Below are positions 9,401 to 16,398 of a DNA stretch of 64,000 nucleotides, piece by piece. Numbering within the stretch: the first letter of the stretch is position 1; the number at the start of each line of letters is the position of its first letter. The stretch spans positions 1 through 64,000 of the forward strand of contig JANQQU010000086.1 in the NCBI GenBank assembly GCA_028284905.1, read 5' to 3'. The translations under genes were made by a program, and so were the position numbers. The stretch is from Calditrichia bacterium (GTDB taxonomy: Bacteria > Calditrichota > Calditrichia > RBG-13-44-9 > J075). Under the pieces are notes generated by a model, which had not been told where the DNA came from, did no database searches, and saw only the letters and a program-made list of their open reading frames with translations.

Positions 9401-11390
9401 CGCCGCTCAAACCACTGAAATCGAATGCCAGATTTATGTTGTTAACGTCCATGTAATTGCCGGATCCAAAACCTGACATACTAACGGTGGCAGTATTAAA
9501 AAAAGGACCGACGCCTGTCTGAAATTCTTCCACAAAAACCCGAATACCATTTTCAGTGAATATCAGATCGCCCGGGCTGTTGCCGTGGGCACCACCATAC
9601 TGGGTGCCGACCGCCAGGTTGTTAAAGGTCACACAGTTGCTGTCTCCCTGGGAAGTGTCGAATACACAACTGGCCCAGGCCGTTTCCCAGCGGCCTTCTC
9701 CGGAAGCGGGGATCGTCGGCGACCCTTGCTCACCGGCATATTGATTAAATATCCAGAATGTGTTGTCATTGACGGGGTCCAATGCTGTACCGCTATAATC
9801 ACCCCAGCGGTTGCGTGGGTCGGTGCCAAATTTACGAACATAAGAATCTTCTCCCTCATGCACGATTTCGGTTGGCTGCAGGGCTAAGTCGCCGGACCGC
9901 AAGCCGGCAACATAAGCACCGACAAAAATCGACTGGGTACAGGCTGAGAAGCCGAATTTAGCGTCTCCACGACTATTTACTGCCAGGGAGGGATAGAAGG
10001 TATAGTTCGCCGAGGCGATATCTTCCGCACCAATGTCTCCTTCTGCGTGCAGGGTGATTGCTCCCGGCCCAGGTGCTGTATCCAGGCGAATCCAATGTGC
10101 GGTTGTTTGACCAACATCCGGGCCACTGTTCGGTTCGATTGTGGTAGTCATCCAAAGCCGGTCATCGCGCCAAACTGCATCTTGAATCCGGCGATCGAGC
10201 ACTTCAATTAGTTCGGAACTGCCGAACTGTGCGGCATCGTCTAAAGGCGGAAATCCAAAGGCGCCACCTAGATTTTCAATATCGCCGATGGTTACGAATT
10301 CGTGGATAAATATCGGGCCGAATCCGGCATTGCCGAGCGGGTCGTCTATCGTAATTACCTGAACTGCTTCCGGCATGCCTGCACCACCGAAAGTCAATCC
10401 GGAGTAAGAAACTAAGAAAGTACCGAGGGTGGATCCCGGGCCACCGACACCACCGGGACCAAAAACCAGGGCCGGCATAGTCGTGGTTGCGTTTTCCGGT
10501 TGGCCGGAGGCGGTGTATGGATCATGGGCAGTAACGCCTGCCGGGCCGCCATCATAAAACCCGCCACTTCCCGCCCCTTTGTCGACAATCCAGACGCGGG
10601 CACCGCCATATCCGCGGGGGTTAAACGCGAATTGGAACATATTTGCAGTAATGTAAACCGCTTCTTCGTCGATTTCAAAGCCGGGATAGTCGGCCCAGTG
10701 TTCTGTTCCGCCTATATTCATTTTGGCATCTATCGCGTAATAGTGCCATGAGGCAAATGTTAAATCTGCCGGCGAGCTGGTTTTTGAAACTGCCAGTAAA
10801 ATCCGGGAGATGTTGCCCGGATCTGGGTTGCTGCCAGTGTCTACTCTTTCCAAAGTTACTACTACAAATCGCTGATTATAATGATCGTAAACTATCTTGG
10901 GATCGAAAGTGAACGTAGTCGGCTCCAGTGGGGCAAAAAAATCTTTTAGTGCGTCCCGGTATAATAAAGCGCCGCTTTTATCTCGGCCTTCAATCATAAC
11001 ATTTACAACCGCAATTACGCGATCCCGGCCCGCAGCACCGATAGCATCCGGTGGAATAAAAAAGAATCCGGTCTCAGCGGCATTGTCGTCAAAATCGAAA
11101 CCTTCAAATGTGTTTAGAATTGTTTCCTGGGCAGGTGGCAAAAGTTTGCTCTTTTGATTAGGACCCGGCGTCAACCCTGGGAGCGGTTGAGAAGAATTAA
11201 TATACGAACCGCCCGAACGATCCGGGATCTGATCAGTCATTTGAAGATCGGCCGCGGTTGCTTTCTGCGCTTGGCCGTATATCGGTTGATTAAAATTCCA
11301 GCAAAGCATAAGCAGCATTATAATAGCTGCAAGGGAGAACGGTGTCTCCCGGTTAAAGATAGTGCTGATAATATTTTCTCGTTTGTACAT
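6435..11390 (-). CDS. Very large secreted multidomain protein with type IX sorting domain
   Basis: The 1651-residue product has a signal peptide (hydrophobic core AAIIMLLMLCW, cleavage near YGQA) and a C-terminal FlgD-like sorting domain beginning ALYQNYPNPFNPETTIRF and ending ATRKMVLLR, as in type IX secretion cargo. About 500 residues of an unrecognised beta-rich region come first. They are followed by an Ig-like segment, a flavodoxin/ThuA-like stretch (KVLFFGGSSSHISRLISLGA), another Ig/BACON-like segment, a cohesin-like domain (about 1140-1250), a carboxypeptidase-regulatory-like fold, a dockerin-like segment (AADVDENSVIDLTDAENV) and a second cohesin-like domain. A cell-surface adhesive or structural role is likely. 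A ribosome site AAGGA precedes the ATG. It is a single-gene unit with its own terminator. Confidence 0.72.
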   Translation of the reverse strand: MYKRENIISTIFNRETPFSLAAIIMLLMLCWNFNQPIYGQAQKATAADLQMTDQIPDRSGGSYINSSQPLPGLTPGPNQKSKLLPPAQETILNTFEGFDFDDNAAETGFFFIPPDAIGAAGRDRVIAVVNVMIEGRDKSGALLYRDALKDFFAPLEPTTFTFDPKIVYDHYNQRFVVVTLERVDTGSNPDPGNISRILLAVSKTSSPADLTFASWHYYAIDAKMNIGGTEHWADYPGFEIDEEAVYITANMFQFAFNPRGYGGARVWIVDKGAGSGGFYDGGPAGVTAHDPYTASGQPENATTTMPALVFGPGGVGGPGSTLGTFLVSYSGLTFGGAGMPEAVQVITIDDPLGNAGFGPIFIHEFVTIGDIENLGGAFGFPPLDDAAQFGSSELIEVLDRRIQDAVWRDDRLWMTTTIEPNSGPDVGQTTAHWIRLDTAPGPGAITLHAEGDIGAEDIASANYTFYPSLAVNSRGDAKFGFSACTQSIFVGAYVAGLRSGDLALQPTEIVHEGEDSYVRKFGTDPRNRWGDYSGTALDPVNDNTFWIFNQYAGEQGSPTIPASGEGRWETAWASCVFDTSQGDSNCVTFNNLAVGTQYGGAHGNSPGDLIFTENGIRVFVEEFQTGVGPFFNTATVSMSGFGSGNYMDVNNINLAFDFSGLSGAVSSVTLDYFDLGGIENIAVNGDPIFSGDISSAPTSWSGGTVTLSFAANKLILNGPVYYLIIGGQEFGLDNVCANTDGCPPDIAVAPNMFNFTVPVGGSDSDILRISNTAPSGCDSLIWSISEQDVTLLAENGQEIPLRRTFTQARNSRASSSSGTSHPAHKDLDLSQYKSDDAGNLLGLNIPAIYSNNSSAAISAKVLFFGGSSSHISRLISLGADITVINNPATITPAFLDNFDVLYVENTYVDDLAGKAFEIRNFVANGCGLIVEQPNQTGPVAIMPAGFEVSVASISFTSISAALTPAAAGHEMTMGLSSSDLSGNFDIVFESDIGASFTILARNASNSNQIALLAGQHGSGRIAFYTGNISLFSIDPGSDIYLEDMVNWAAAGKTGDCTWLTETPTSGIIAAGSYQDVLIEVDATGLAPGDYHCDMVINSNDPDENPVIVPVWLTVVDTTVEVTWCDSVLNGITGTRDTVYICVDDVTGMDIFSYQITVTFDESVLNCVSAGNAGTISSGFNPPVVNCGIPGQLTVGSFGIDPLSGSGPLVCLVFDVVGDLGDSTEICIDDVLFNEGSPTPIIPEPCCPYQVLDHCDIAGQVTYCPTGATVANTTLNLSGAMIDSRVTSGSGNYLFEDLFCGLNYTITPEKSGDFDALSITCFDAALIAMFVAGTDSAGLCESIAADVDENSVIDLTDAENVCSFAIGLPGAHSGEWRFTPASRSYTPLLVDELNQDYLASLLGDVSGNWMPSPSPLNENAFAKSAPEIVPYRYLERLNGTPGEAITIPLMVAANENVISATIDFQYDPTALRFLGVDKTSLSQDFTVLTNNEEGRLRIGAFNSKAVNQPGELLRLNFEITGTNGSLSKLSLERYQLNDGKIQQAEIPFIIGETAIPDRFALYQNYPNPFNPETTIRFDVPSISGQSAKVRIAVYNIAGQLVRVLFDGNRSPGYYELKWDSRDQSDHEVTSGVYFYHISVGTYSATRKMVLLR

Positions 11391-11865
11391 TAGTAATATC
11401 CTTCCCGATTTCAGGTGAAAATTATTTGATTAAGTAGTAATGTTTAGTCCAATACTCTTCGACTGTGATTATGCATCACATTTGATCACCCCATTTCATA
11501 TGGTTTGTTTTTGCTGGGTAGATTTATCGAAAATCGATGCTTCCGATCAGCGATGCTTAGGCTGCTTTTGTAGCAAACCAAAGTGATGACCCATCATTTA
11601 TAATTCATGGGCGAAAGATCGATTTTCTATGTTGAACTCTATATAGTCAAATTCCTTGCCAAGTTTATTGCATGGAATGGATAGGGGAAGGAGATGTCGG
11701 TAAGTGTATTTTTTAATGAGTTTACAGAGAGTGCTGTTGGGGGGGCTGCCAATTGATCTTTTTAAGAAACACTGTCGCTGATGACTGTATATACTGTCGT
11801 TAGCGACAGTGGGGCAGGTTGAAATGTATCTGCAATAACGGCTTGGCCATATTAATTTCTCTCTG
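11391..11865. other. Intergenic region with a 9-bp inverted repeat
   Basis: No credible gene is seen; the 97-residue ORF here lacks family features and overlaps the next gene. ACTGTCGCT (11771-11779) and AGCGACAGT (11802-11810) form a perfect inverted repeat, with two further ACTGT copies inside. It lies about 380 bp upstream of the secreted-protein gene, just behind the sigma-54 activator gene, and could be a regulator site or a weak stem-loop. Confidence 0.35.
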
Positions 11866-12843
11866 TTAAGAACGTTCCGGGCGAATACCATATTTTTTTA
11901 ATTTCAGGTGAAAATTTTTCTCCTGTATACCGGCACGTGTGGCTGCCTGACGAATAATGCCGTGACACTCCGCCAACACTTGTTTTAGATAGCGGATTTC
12001 AAAATTCTCAATTACTTTTTGTTTCTCGATATGAAAAGAACCCGGGTACTCAATGCCATTGGTGTGGTTGTATGGGGATAAGTTAATCTCCGGAGGAAGC
12101 AGGGATTTCTGGATCTCGGTGCCGTTACAGAAAATAACCATGCGGCGGATGATATTTTCCAATTCCCGCACATTGCCGGGATAATGATAATCTTGCAGCG
12201 CCGCTTCTACCGCAGCCGAGAGAGTCAGCGCCGGTTTATGAAATTCCCGGCAGGCCGCTGCCAGGAAATAATTCGCCAGAGGTAAAATATCATTCTTGCG
12301 TTCCCGCAGCGGTGGTAGCTGTAATCTTATCAGGTTTAAACGGTAATATAGGTCATCGCGAAATTTGCCTGTCGCTATCAATTTTTGCAGGGGTTGTTTG
12401 GAAGCCGCTACAATTCGCACATTACAATTCTTGCTGCATTCGCTGCCGAGCGGGCTAAATTCTCCCCACTGTAAAATACGCAGCAGTTTAACTTGCAAAT
12501 TGTAGCTCATATCGTCGATTTCATCGAGAAATATAGTGCCTTGGTTTGCCTGTTCGAATTTGCCTTTATGATCGCGGGAAGCGCCGGTAAATGCCCCTTT
12601 TTCATATCCGAAAAACTCGGACTCCAGTAAGTCATTTGGAATCGCTCCACAATTAACGCAGACCAAAGGGTGTTGACTACGCTTGCTATTTTTATGAATT
12701 GCGCGGGCGACCATTTCCTTGCCGGTGCCGGTTTCACCCTCCAGCAGAACTGTTGCATCTGTGTCGGCAATTTGGGAAATAGAATCCAGCACGTCTAAAA
12801 TTTGCGATGAATGACCGATAAAAGTATCCAATACTTGTGTCAT
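11866..12843 (-). CDS. Sigma-54-dependent transcriptional activator without sensory domain
   Basis: The 325-residue protein is an NtrC-type bacterial enhancer-binding protein. The AAA+ domain has Walker A GETGTGKE (about 36-43), the sigma-54 contact loop GAFTGA (about 85-90), Walker B GTIFLDEID (about 107-115) and an arginine-finger region (FRDDLYYRLN). A Fis-type helix-turn-helix ends the protein (IRQAATRAGIQEKNFHLKLK). There is no receiver, GAF or PAS domain at the N-terminus, so activity must be set by expression or a partner, as in PspF-like activators. It lies between the secreted-protein gene and the cytochrome/radical SAM genes. Which sigma-54 promoters it drives cannot be told; I found no convincing -24/-12 site nearby. 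Confidence 0.88.
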   Translation of the reverse strand: MTQVLDTFIGHSSQILDVLDSISQIADTDATVLLEGETGTGKEMVARAIHKNSKRSQHPLVCVNCGAIPNDLLESEFFGYEKGAFTGASRDHKGKFEQANQGTIFLDEIDDMSYNLQVKLLRILQWGEFSPLGSECSKNCNVRIVAASKQPLQKLIATGKFRDDLYYRLNLIRLQLPPLRERKNDILPLANYFLAAACREFHKPALTLSAAVEAALQDYHYPGNVRELENIIRRMVIFCNGTEIQKSLLPPEINLSPYNHTNGIEYPGSFHIEKQKVIENFEIRYLKQVLAECHGIIRQAATRAGIQEKNFHLKLKKYGIRPERS

Positions 12844-12960
12844 TGAATACCTCCTTCACAGCTAAATAGGCGTTTTGACCTTGCCTGATGTATCGGGGTC
12901 TTTATTTATTTTAACCTGTCTTATACCTAATTAGATAAGCTGGCTAACCGAATTTCTCAA

Positions 12961-12990
12961 AATAAAAAAAAACGCCGGGAAAGGCGCATT
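12961..12990 (-). terminator. Terminator between the 145-residue gene and the activator
   Basis: CGCC (12973-12976) pairs with GGCG (12983-12986). Read on the minus strand, the hairpin is followed by about ten U residues. It lies 60 bp past the stop of the gene ending at 13048, so the activator gene should have its own promoter. Confidence 0.6.
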
Positions 12991-13047
12991 TTTTCGCAAC
13001 TGTGTTTCGTGGAATGAGGGAAATGGGGGATAAGTGGAAAAAAACGG

Positions 13048-13485
13048 TCAATAGATCATTTGTATCCGATTGTGTATATATGCGATTCGATCCAAAACAT
13101 AATGTAAAGTTGCATCCATGGAAGATTCACCACTGTTTAATGCCGCGGAAATCTGAAACGCAGCCTCGGTTAGAAAAGGGGAGAGGACACTTTCCACAGT
13201 TGCTTTTTCCACACCTTCGATTTTTTCCGCACAGCATTTTAGCTGATAGCGGCCTTTTACCAGAGCATTATGTATATCCGGATCATTGAGCGGCGTATCC
13301 AATAACTTACTCAAACGAGAAATCTCCAGCTGTAAAATAGATGGCGCCATTTGTAAAAACTCTTCCCAGCTGAGGAATTCCAACTCGTTCCAACCGGAGA
13401 GGTCTTTTCCAGACTTGGGTTGTTCGTTGTTCGTTGTTCGTTGTTCGTTGTTCGCTTCTTGCTCTTTTTTGATTTTTTGACTCAT
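13048..13485 (-). CDS. Hypothetical protein with repeat-encoded N-terminus
   Basis: I do not recognise this 145-residue protein. Residues 8-25 (ANNEQRTTNNEQ) are translated from a GTTGTTC tandem repeat that belongs to the intergenic repeats of this genome. The native gene may therefore begin further in, although the next in-frame Met is at about residue 47. Residues 30-145 look like a soluble helical domain with no Cys motif. No ribosome site is evident. The gene follows the MFS gene by 80 bp, the gap holding the inverted copy of the repeat. It could be a cytoplasmic accessory protein, and function cannot be assigned. Confidence 0.5.
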   Translation of the reverse strand: MSQKIKKEQEANNEQRTTNNEQPKSGKDLSGWNELEFLSWEEFLQMAPSILQLEISRLSKLLDTPLNDPDIHNALVKGRYQLKCCAEKIEGVEKATVESVLSPFLTEAAFQISAALNSGESSMDATLHYVLDRIAYIHNRIQMIY

Positions 13486-13554
13486 GCTAATAACAATTCT
13501 TTTGTTGATTTGGGTAACTACTAACTAACAACGATGAACGAACAACGATCAACG
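13421..13554. repeat. Inverted pair of GAACAAC-unit repeats
   Basis: Five copies of GTTGTTC at 13421-13454 face copies of the complementary unit AACGAACAACGA at 13521-13554. The left arm lies inside the N-terminal codons of the gene at 13048-13485. The same unit recurs at 21833-22005. Confidence 0.75.
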
Positions 13555-13565
13555 ATTTTTCTTCA

Positions 13566-14816
13566 TTAGGTTGTCTTGCCACTGCGGAGTAATTTTAATA
13601 AAAATGGCAGTGAGATTAAGGCACAGAGAATCTCAAAAGTACCGGTTAACAAAAAGGTGTAACGATATGCATCGAGCAACGGCATCATATCAGCAAATAT
13701 CGTGTAAAGGGCGCCACCTAATAATGGGCCGACCACAAAACCAAGGGAGCCGGCAATGTTATATCCGGAAAAAGCAATACCATGGGTTTCCGGGGTAGAA
13801 AAGTCTTTGCACATTGTCAGAGTTGGTGCAAACATTGCCGCGCTAAATATACCGCTGGCGAGCATTGCAATCGTCAATCCGATGCCGCTTACATATCCAT
13901 AAGTCATAAAGACCAGCCCGAAAATAATACTGCCGATTACCATTAACCAGGTGCGGCCAATGCGGTCGGAGATTCGCCCAACGGGATAAGAGAGCAAGGC
14001 AAGCGGGATCAAAAAATAGGAAAGCTGCATGCCTCGTTCAGCTGGTGTGAATTGCAAAACATCGGTCATATAAATCGTAAATGTAGAAACAACGACGCCA
14101 ATACAAAGGCGATCGATAAAAGAATAGGTATAAGGCACAAGCATTTCCGGATGCTTTCGAACCATTGCCCGGATTTGGCTCATACGAGAGCCGCCTTTTT
14201 TCTCTTCCTGCTTTCGGGGAGGCGTGCGTAATAATGCCGCGATACAGGCCGCAAGAATAGAAAAAACTACAGCCGCCCATAATACCAGCTGAGAATCTTC
14301 CCCGGCGATGACACCGCCCATTGGCACGCCGATAGTGATGCCAAGAATGATGACGCCGCTTAATGCACCCATCATTCGGCCGGTTCGCCCTTCCTTGCTT
14401 AAATCTGCCGCCGTTGCCATCCAGGCGGTTAAGGCGGTTATATGCATCGCGCCTTCCAGGAAACGGGAAATCATCAGCATGGCAAAGCTGCCGGCTGTGG
14501 CCATTCCCCAAAAGCAAATCGCATTTCCTATGAGGGCAATGCCGATAATCCACTGCCGCTTGTTTACACGATCAATCAAGATGCCGGCAAAGGGAGCAAA
14601 AAGAATTCCCCCAAGCAGGCTGGTCGACATAAATGCATGTGCCCAGAAATTACTGACCGAAAAACGGATGCTAACAAGTTCCTTAAGTACCGGCACCAGT
14701 AGCGTTACCGGGATCATTGTCAGTAGAATGCCGCTGGCAATAATTCCGATCGTATAATTCGTCTGAAAAGCTGCGCGAGTATTGCTTGCCGGCCCTGTAG
14801 CGCCTGTATTGCTCAA
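13566..14816 (-). CDS. Major facilitator superfamily transporter
   Basis: The 416-residue protein has about 12 hydrophobic helices. The loop after helix 2 carries GILIDRVNKRQ, the MFS motif A type, and the equivalent in the second half is GRISDRIGRTW. Together they mark a two-halved MFS permease, probably an exporter of the DHA1-like group. The substrate cannot be read. It lies in the minus-strand block between the radical SAM gene and the 145-residue gene, separated from each by intergenic repeats. Export or uptake of a metal complex or tetrapyrrole intermediate is possible but unsupported. Start at ATG 14816; codon use resembles its neighbours. Confidence 0.8.
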   Translation of the reverse strand: MSNTGATGPASNTRAAFQTNYTIGIIASGILLTMIPVTLLVPVLKELVSIRFSVSNFWAHAFMSTSLLGGILFAPFAGILIDRVNKRQWIIGIALIGNAICFWGMATAGSFAMLMISRFLEGAMHITALTAWMATAADLSKEGRTGRMMGALSGVIILGITIGVPMGGVIAGEDSQLVLWAAVVFSILAACIAALLRTPPRKQEEKKGGSRMSQIRAMVRKHPEMLVPYTYSFIDRLCIGVVVSTFTIYMTDVLQFTPAERGMQLSYFLIPLALLSYPVGRISDRIGRTWLMVIGSIIFGLVFMTYGYVSGIGLTIAMLASGIFSAAMFAPTLTMCKDFSTPETHGIAFSGYNIAGSLGFVVGPLLGGALYTIFADMMPLLDAYRYTFLLTGTFEILCALISLPFLLKLLRSGKTT

Positions 14817-14837
14817 TTAAAAAAATCCCTTTGTTGA

Positions 14838-14918
14838 CAGTTATCAGTTGTCAGTGAACAGGTATCAGTTTGTCCTGATTATGACAGCTGTTCACTGATA
14901 ACTGCTAACTGATAACTG
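14838..14918. repeat. Long hairpin of CAGTTATCAG-type repeats
   Basis: The left arm CAGTTATCAGTTGTCAGTGA (14838 on) pairs over 24 bp, with two mismatches, with CTGTTCACTGATAACTGCTA (14888 on); more copies of AACTGATAACTGAT follow. It fills most of the gap between the radical SAM and MFS genes. Confidence 0.75.
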
Positions 14919-15007
14919 ATATCTGTTTCTATATAATGATATTGGTTGTTAATCCTTCCTGATAGACATTCTCAGAATTGGAAAGAAACGCAGATTTAGC
15001 ACTGAAA

Positions 15008-16258
15008 TCAATCGCTTTTTTTTCGGGTGACGAAAGCGGGAATCTTCATATCTTTAAACATCTCCGGCCTGCCTTCACCGGCCATTGCTTCTTTCATTAA
15101 TTCCGGTGTAATGACCTGCACGGATTTCCGCTGAGCATAGGTTTCCAGTCCTTTTTTAACTTTGTTGCGAATAAAGGCAATCGGGATTCTTTCCAGGCGG
15201 GCTAATACTTCCGGCGTCCAGGTAAAGTTATTAAACTCGAGTGGCTGTCCGGTTGGTTGATAGGTGCAAGCCGGATCTTCCTGCAGCGGATCATCGAAGG
15301 CTGCATAGGCCCGGCAGCGGCAGCCGCCGCACAGTTCATTGAACTCGCAGGTACCGCAACGGCCTTTCAGCTGATCACGGTCTCGCAGGGACTGGAAAAT
15401 CGGAGAATGCTGCCAAATCTCGCTAAATGATTGTTCCAGCACATTCCCGGCTACCAGGGTCATGTAGGGGCAGGGGGTTACATCCCCTTCCGGGGTAATC
15501 CGGCAATATTCGGTGCCGGCCATACAGCCGCCGCTTTCCAGTCCACCCAAACCCAGCTCGTAAGAAATTTGTTTAAACTGTGGCGCACACTTCGAGCGGA
15601 CCAGCATCGGCTTGTATTGATCCTGGATTTGCACGAGATGCCGTAACATTTCATCAGTGCGTTGCGCAGTAAGATCGTTCATTTCTTCACCACGACCGGT
15701 TTGGACCAAAAAGTATAAATTGAAGGACCAGGCACCTTTATCCCGGGCAAATTGCAGCAGCTCGGGAATTTCCTCATAATTGGATTCCATTACTGTCGAC
15801 TGGACTAACACTTCCAGCCCATGGGCCCGGCAGGTATCCAGTGCACGCACAGAATATTCCCAGGAATTGGGGCCGCCACGGAAGCTGTTATGTTTTTCCG
15901 GGTGAATGGAGTCGATGCTAATGCCGACACCTTTTACCCCGCACTCGAGCATCTTTTCCGCCACCCGGTCGTTAATCAGTACACCATTCGTACCCATCAC
16001 GACCCAAAAGCCGTATTCGGAGGCACGCTTCGCAATCTGGAAGATATCCTTGCGCATCAATGGCTCGCCGCCGGTGAGAATAATCATCTCCGTGCCGAGT
16101 TCTTTCATGTCATCGAGAAGCGCCAGGCATTCATCGGTAGAAAGCTCATACCCGGCTTTTTTGCCGGCTTCCATATAACAATGGGGGCAACGAAGATTGC
16201 ATTTTTTAGTAAGGTTCCAGGAAACCAGGGAAGGCTTGAAGGGCAGTGTTGTGGTCAT
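15008..16258 (-). CDS. Radical SAM/SPASM protein (AhbD/NirJ-like) with C-terminal PCP_red-like domain
   Basis: The 416-residue enzyme has the radical SAM motif CNLRCPHCY (residues 15-23, CxxxCxxC) and the GGEPLM strand. A SPASM-type region supplies ligands for auxiliary Fe-S clusters (GGCMAGTEYC, CPYM, GRCGTCEFNELCGGCRCRAY). The SPASM pattern resembles AhbD (haem b synthase of the sirohaem route) and NirJ-type haem d1 enzymes, so a tetrapyrrole side-chain reaction is the best guess; peptide-modifying relatives are not excluded. Residues about 348-400 (FTWTPEVLARLERIP) form a PCP_red-like domain shared with two other proteins in the block. It lies downstream of the bd-like/cytochrome operon, behind two terminators, and no other haem-synthesis gene is adjacent. 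Confidence 0.75.
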   Translation of the reverse strand: MTTTLPFKPSLVSWNLTKKCNLRCPHCYMEAGKKAGYELSTDECLALLDDMKELGTEMIILTGGEPLMRKDIFQIAKRASEYGFWVVMGTNGVLINDRVAEKMLECGVKGVGISIDSIHPEKHNSFRGGPNSWEYSVRALDTCRAHGLEVLVQSTVMESNYEEIPELLQFARDKGAWSFNLYFLVQTGRGEEMNDLTAQRTDEMLRHLVQIQDQYKPMLVRSKCAPQFKQISYELGLGGLESGGCMAGTEYCRITPEGDVTPCPYMTLVAGNVLEQSFSEIWQHSPIFQSLRDRDQLKGRCGTCEFNELCGGCRCRAYAAFDDPLQEDPACTYQPTGQPLEFNNFTWTPEVLARLERIPIAFIRNKVKKGLETYAQRKSVQVITPELMKEAMAGEGRPEMFKDMKIPAFVTRKKSD

Positions 16259-16300
16259 AATGCGTGTTTAAAACCTTTCGAATCAATCAAAACTTTATTA

Positions 16301-16327
16301 AAAAGACGGCCGCTTGGGCCGCCTTTT
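16301..16327 (-). terminator. Second terminator of the bd-like cytochrome operon
   Basis: AAAAG-CGGCC pairs with GGCCG-CTTTT around a five-base loop with one internal mismatch. On the minus strand a run of five U follows. It separates the operon from the radical SAM gene; the opposite strand could also use it. Confidence 0.7.
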
Positions 16328-16358
16328 AATTTATATAAAAACAAAAAACTATCGCAAG

Positions 16359-16384
16359 TTTCTCCGGCCACTTTGCCGGAGAAA
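16359..16384 (-). terminator. First terminator of the bd-like cytochrome operon
   Basis: TTTCTCCGGC (16359-16368) and GCCGGAGAAA (16375-16384) form a perfect 10-bp stem with a six-base loop, 15 bp past the stop of the last cytochrome gene. A U-rich tract (AGTTTTTTGTTTTT) follows on the minus strand. Confidence 0.75.
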
Positions 16385-16398
16385 TGCACGCTTCAATA

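Noticed and set aside
11598-11891. 97-codon ORF between the activator and the secreted-protein gene
   Set aside because: It overlaps the start of the activator's C-terminal codons in another frame, has no ribosome site and no recognisable feature.
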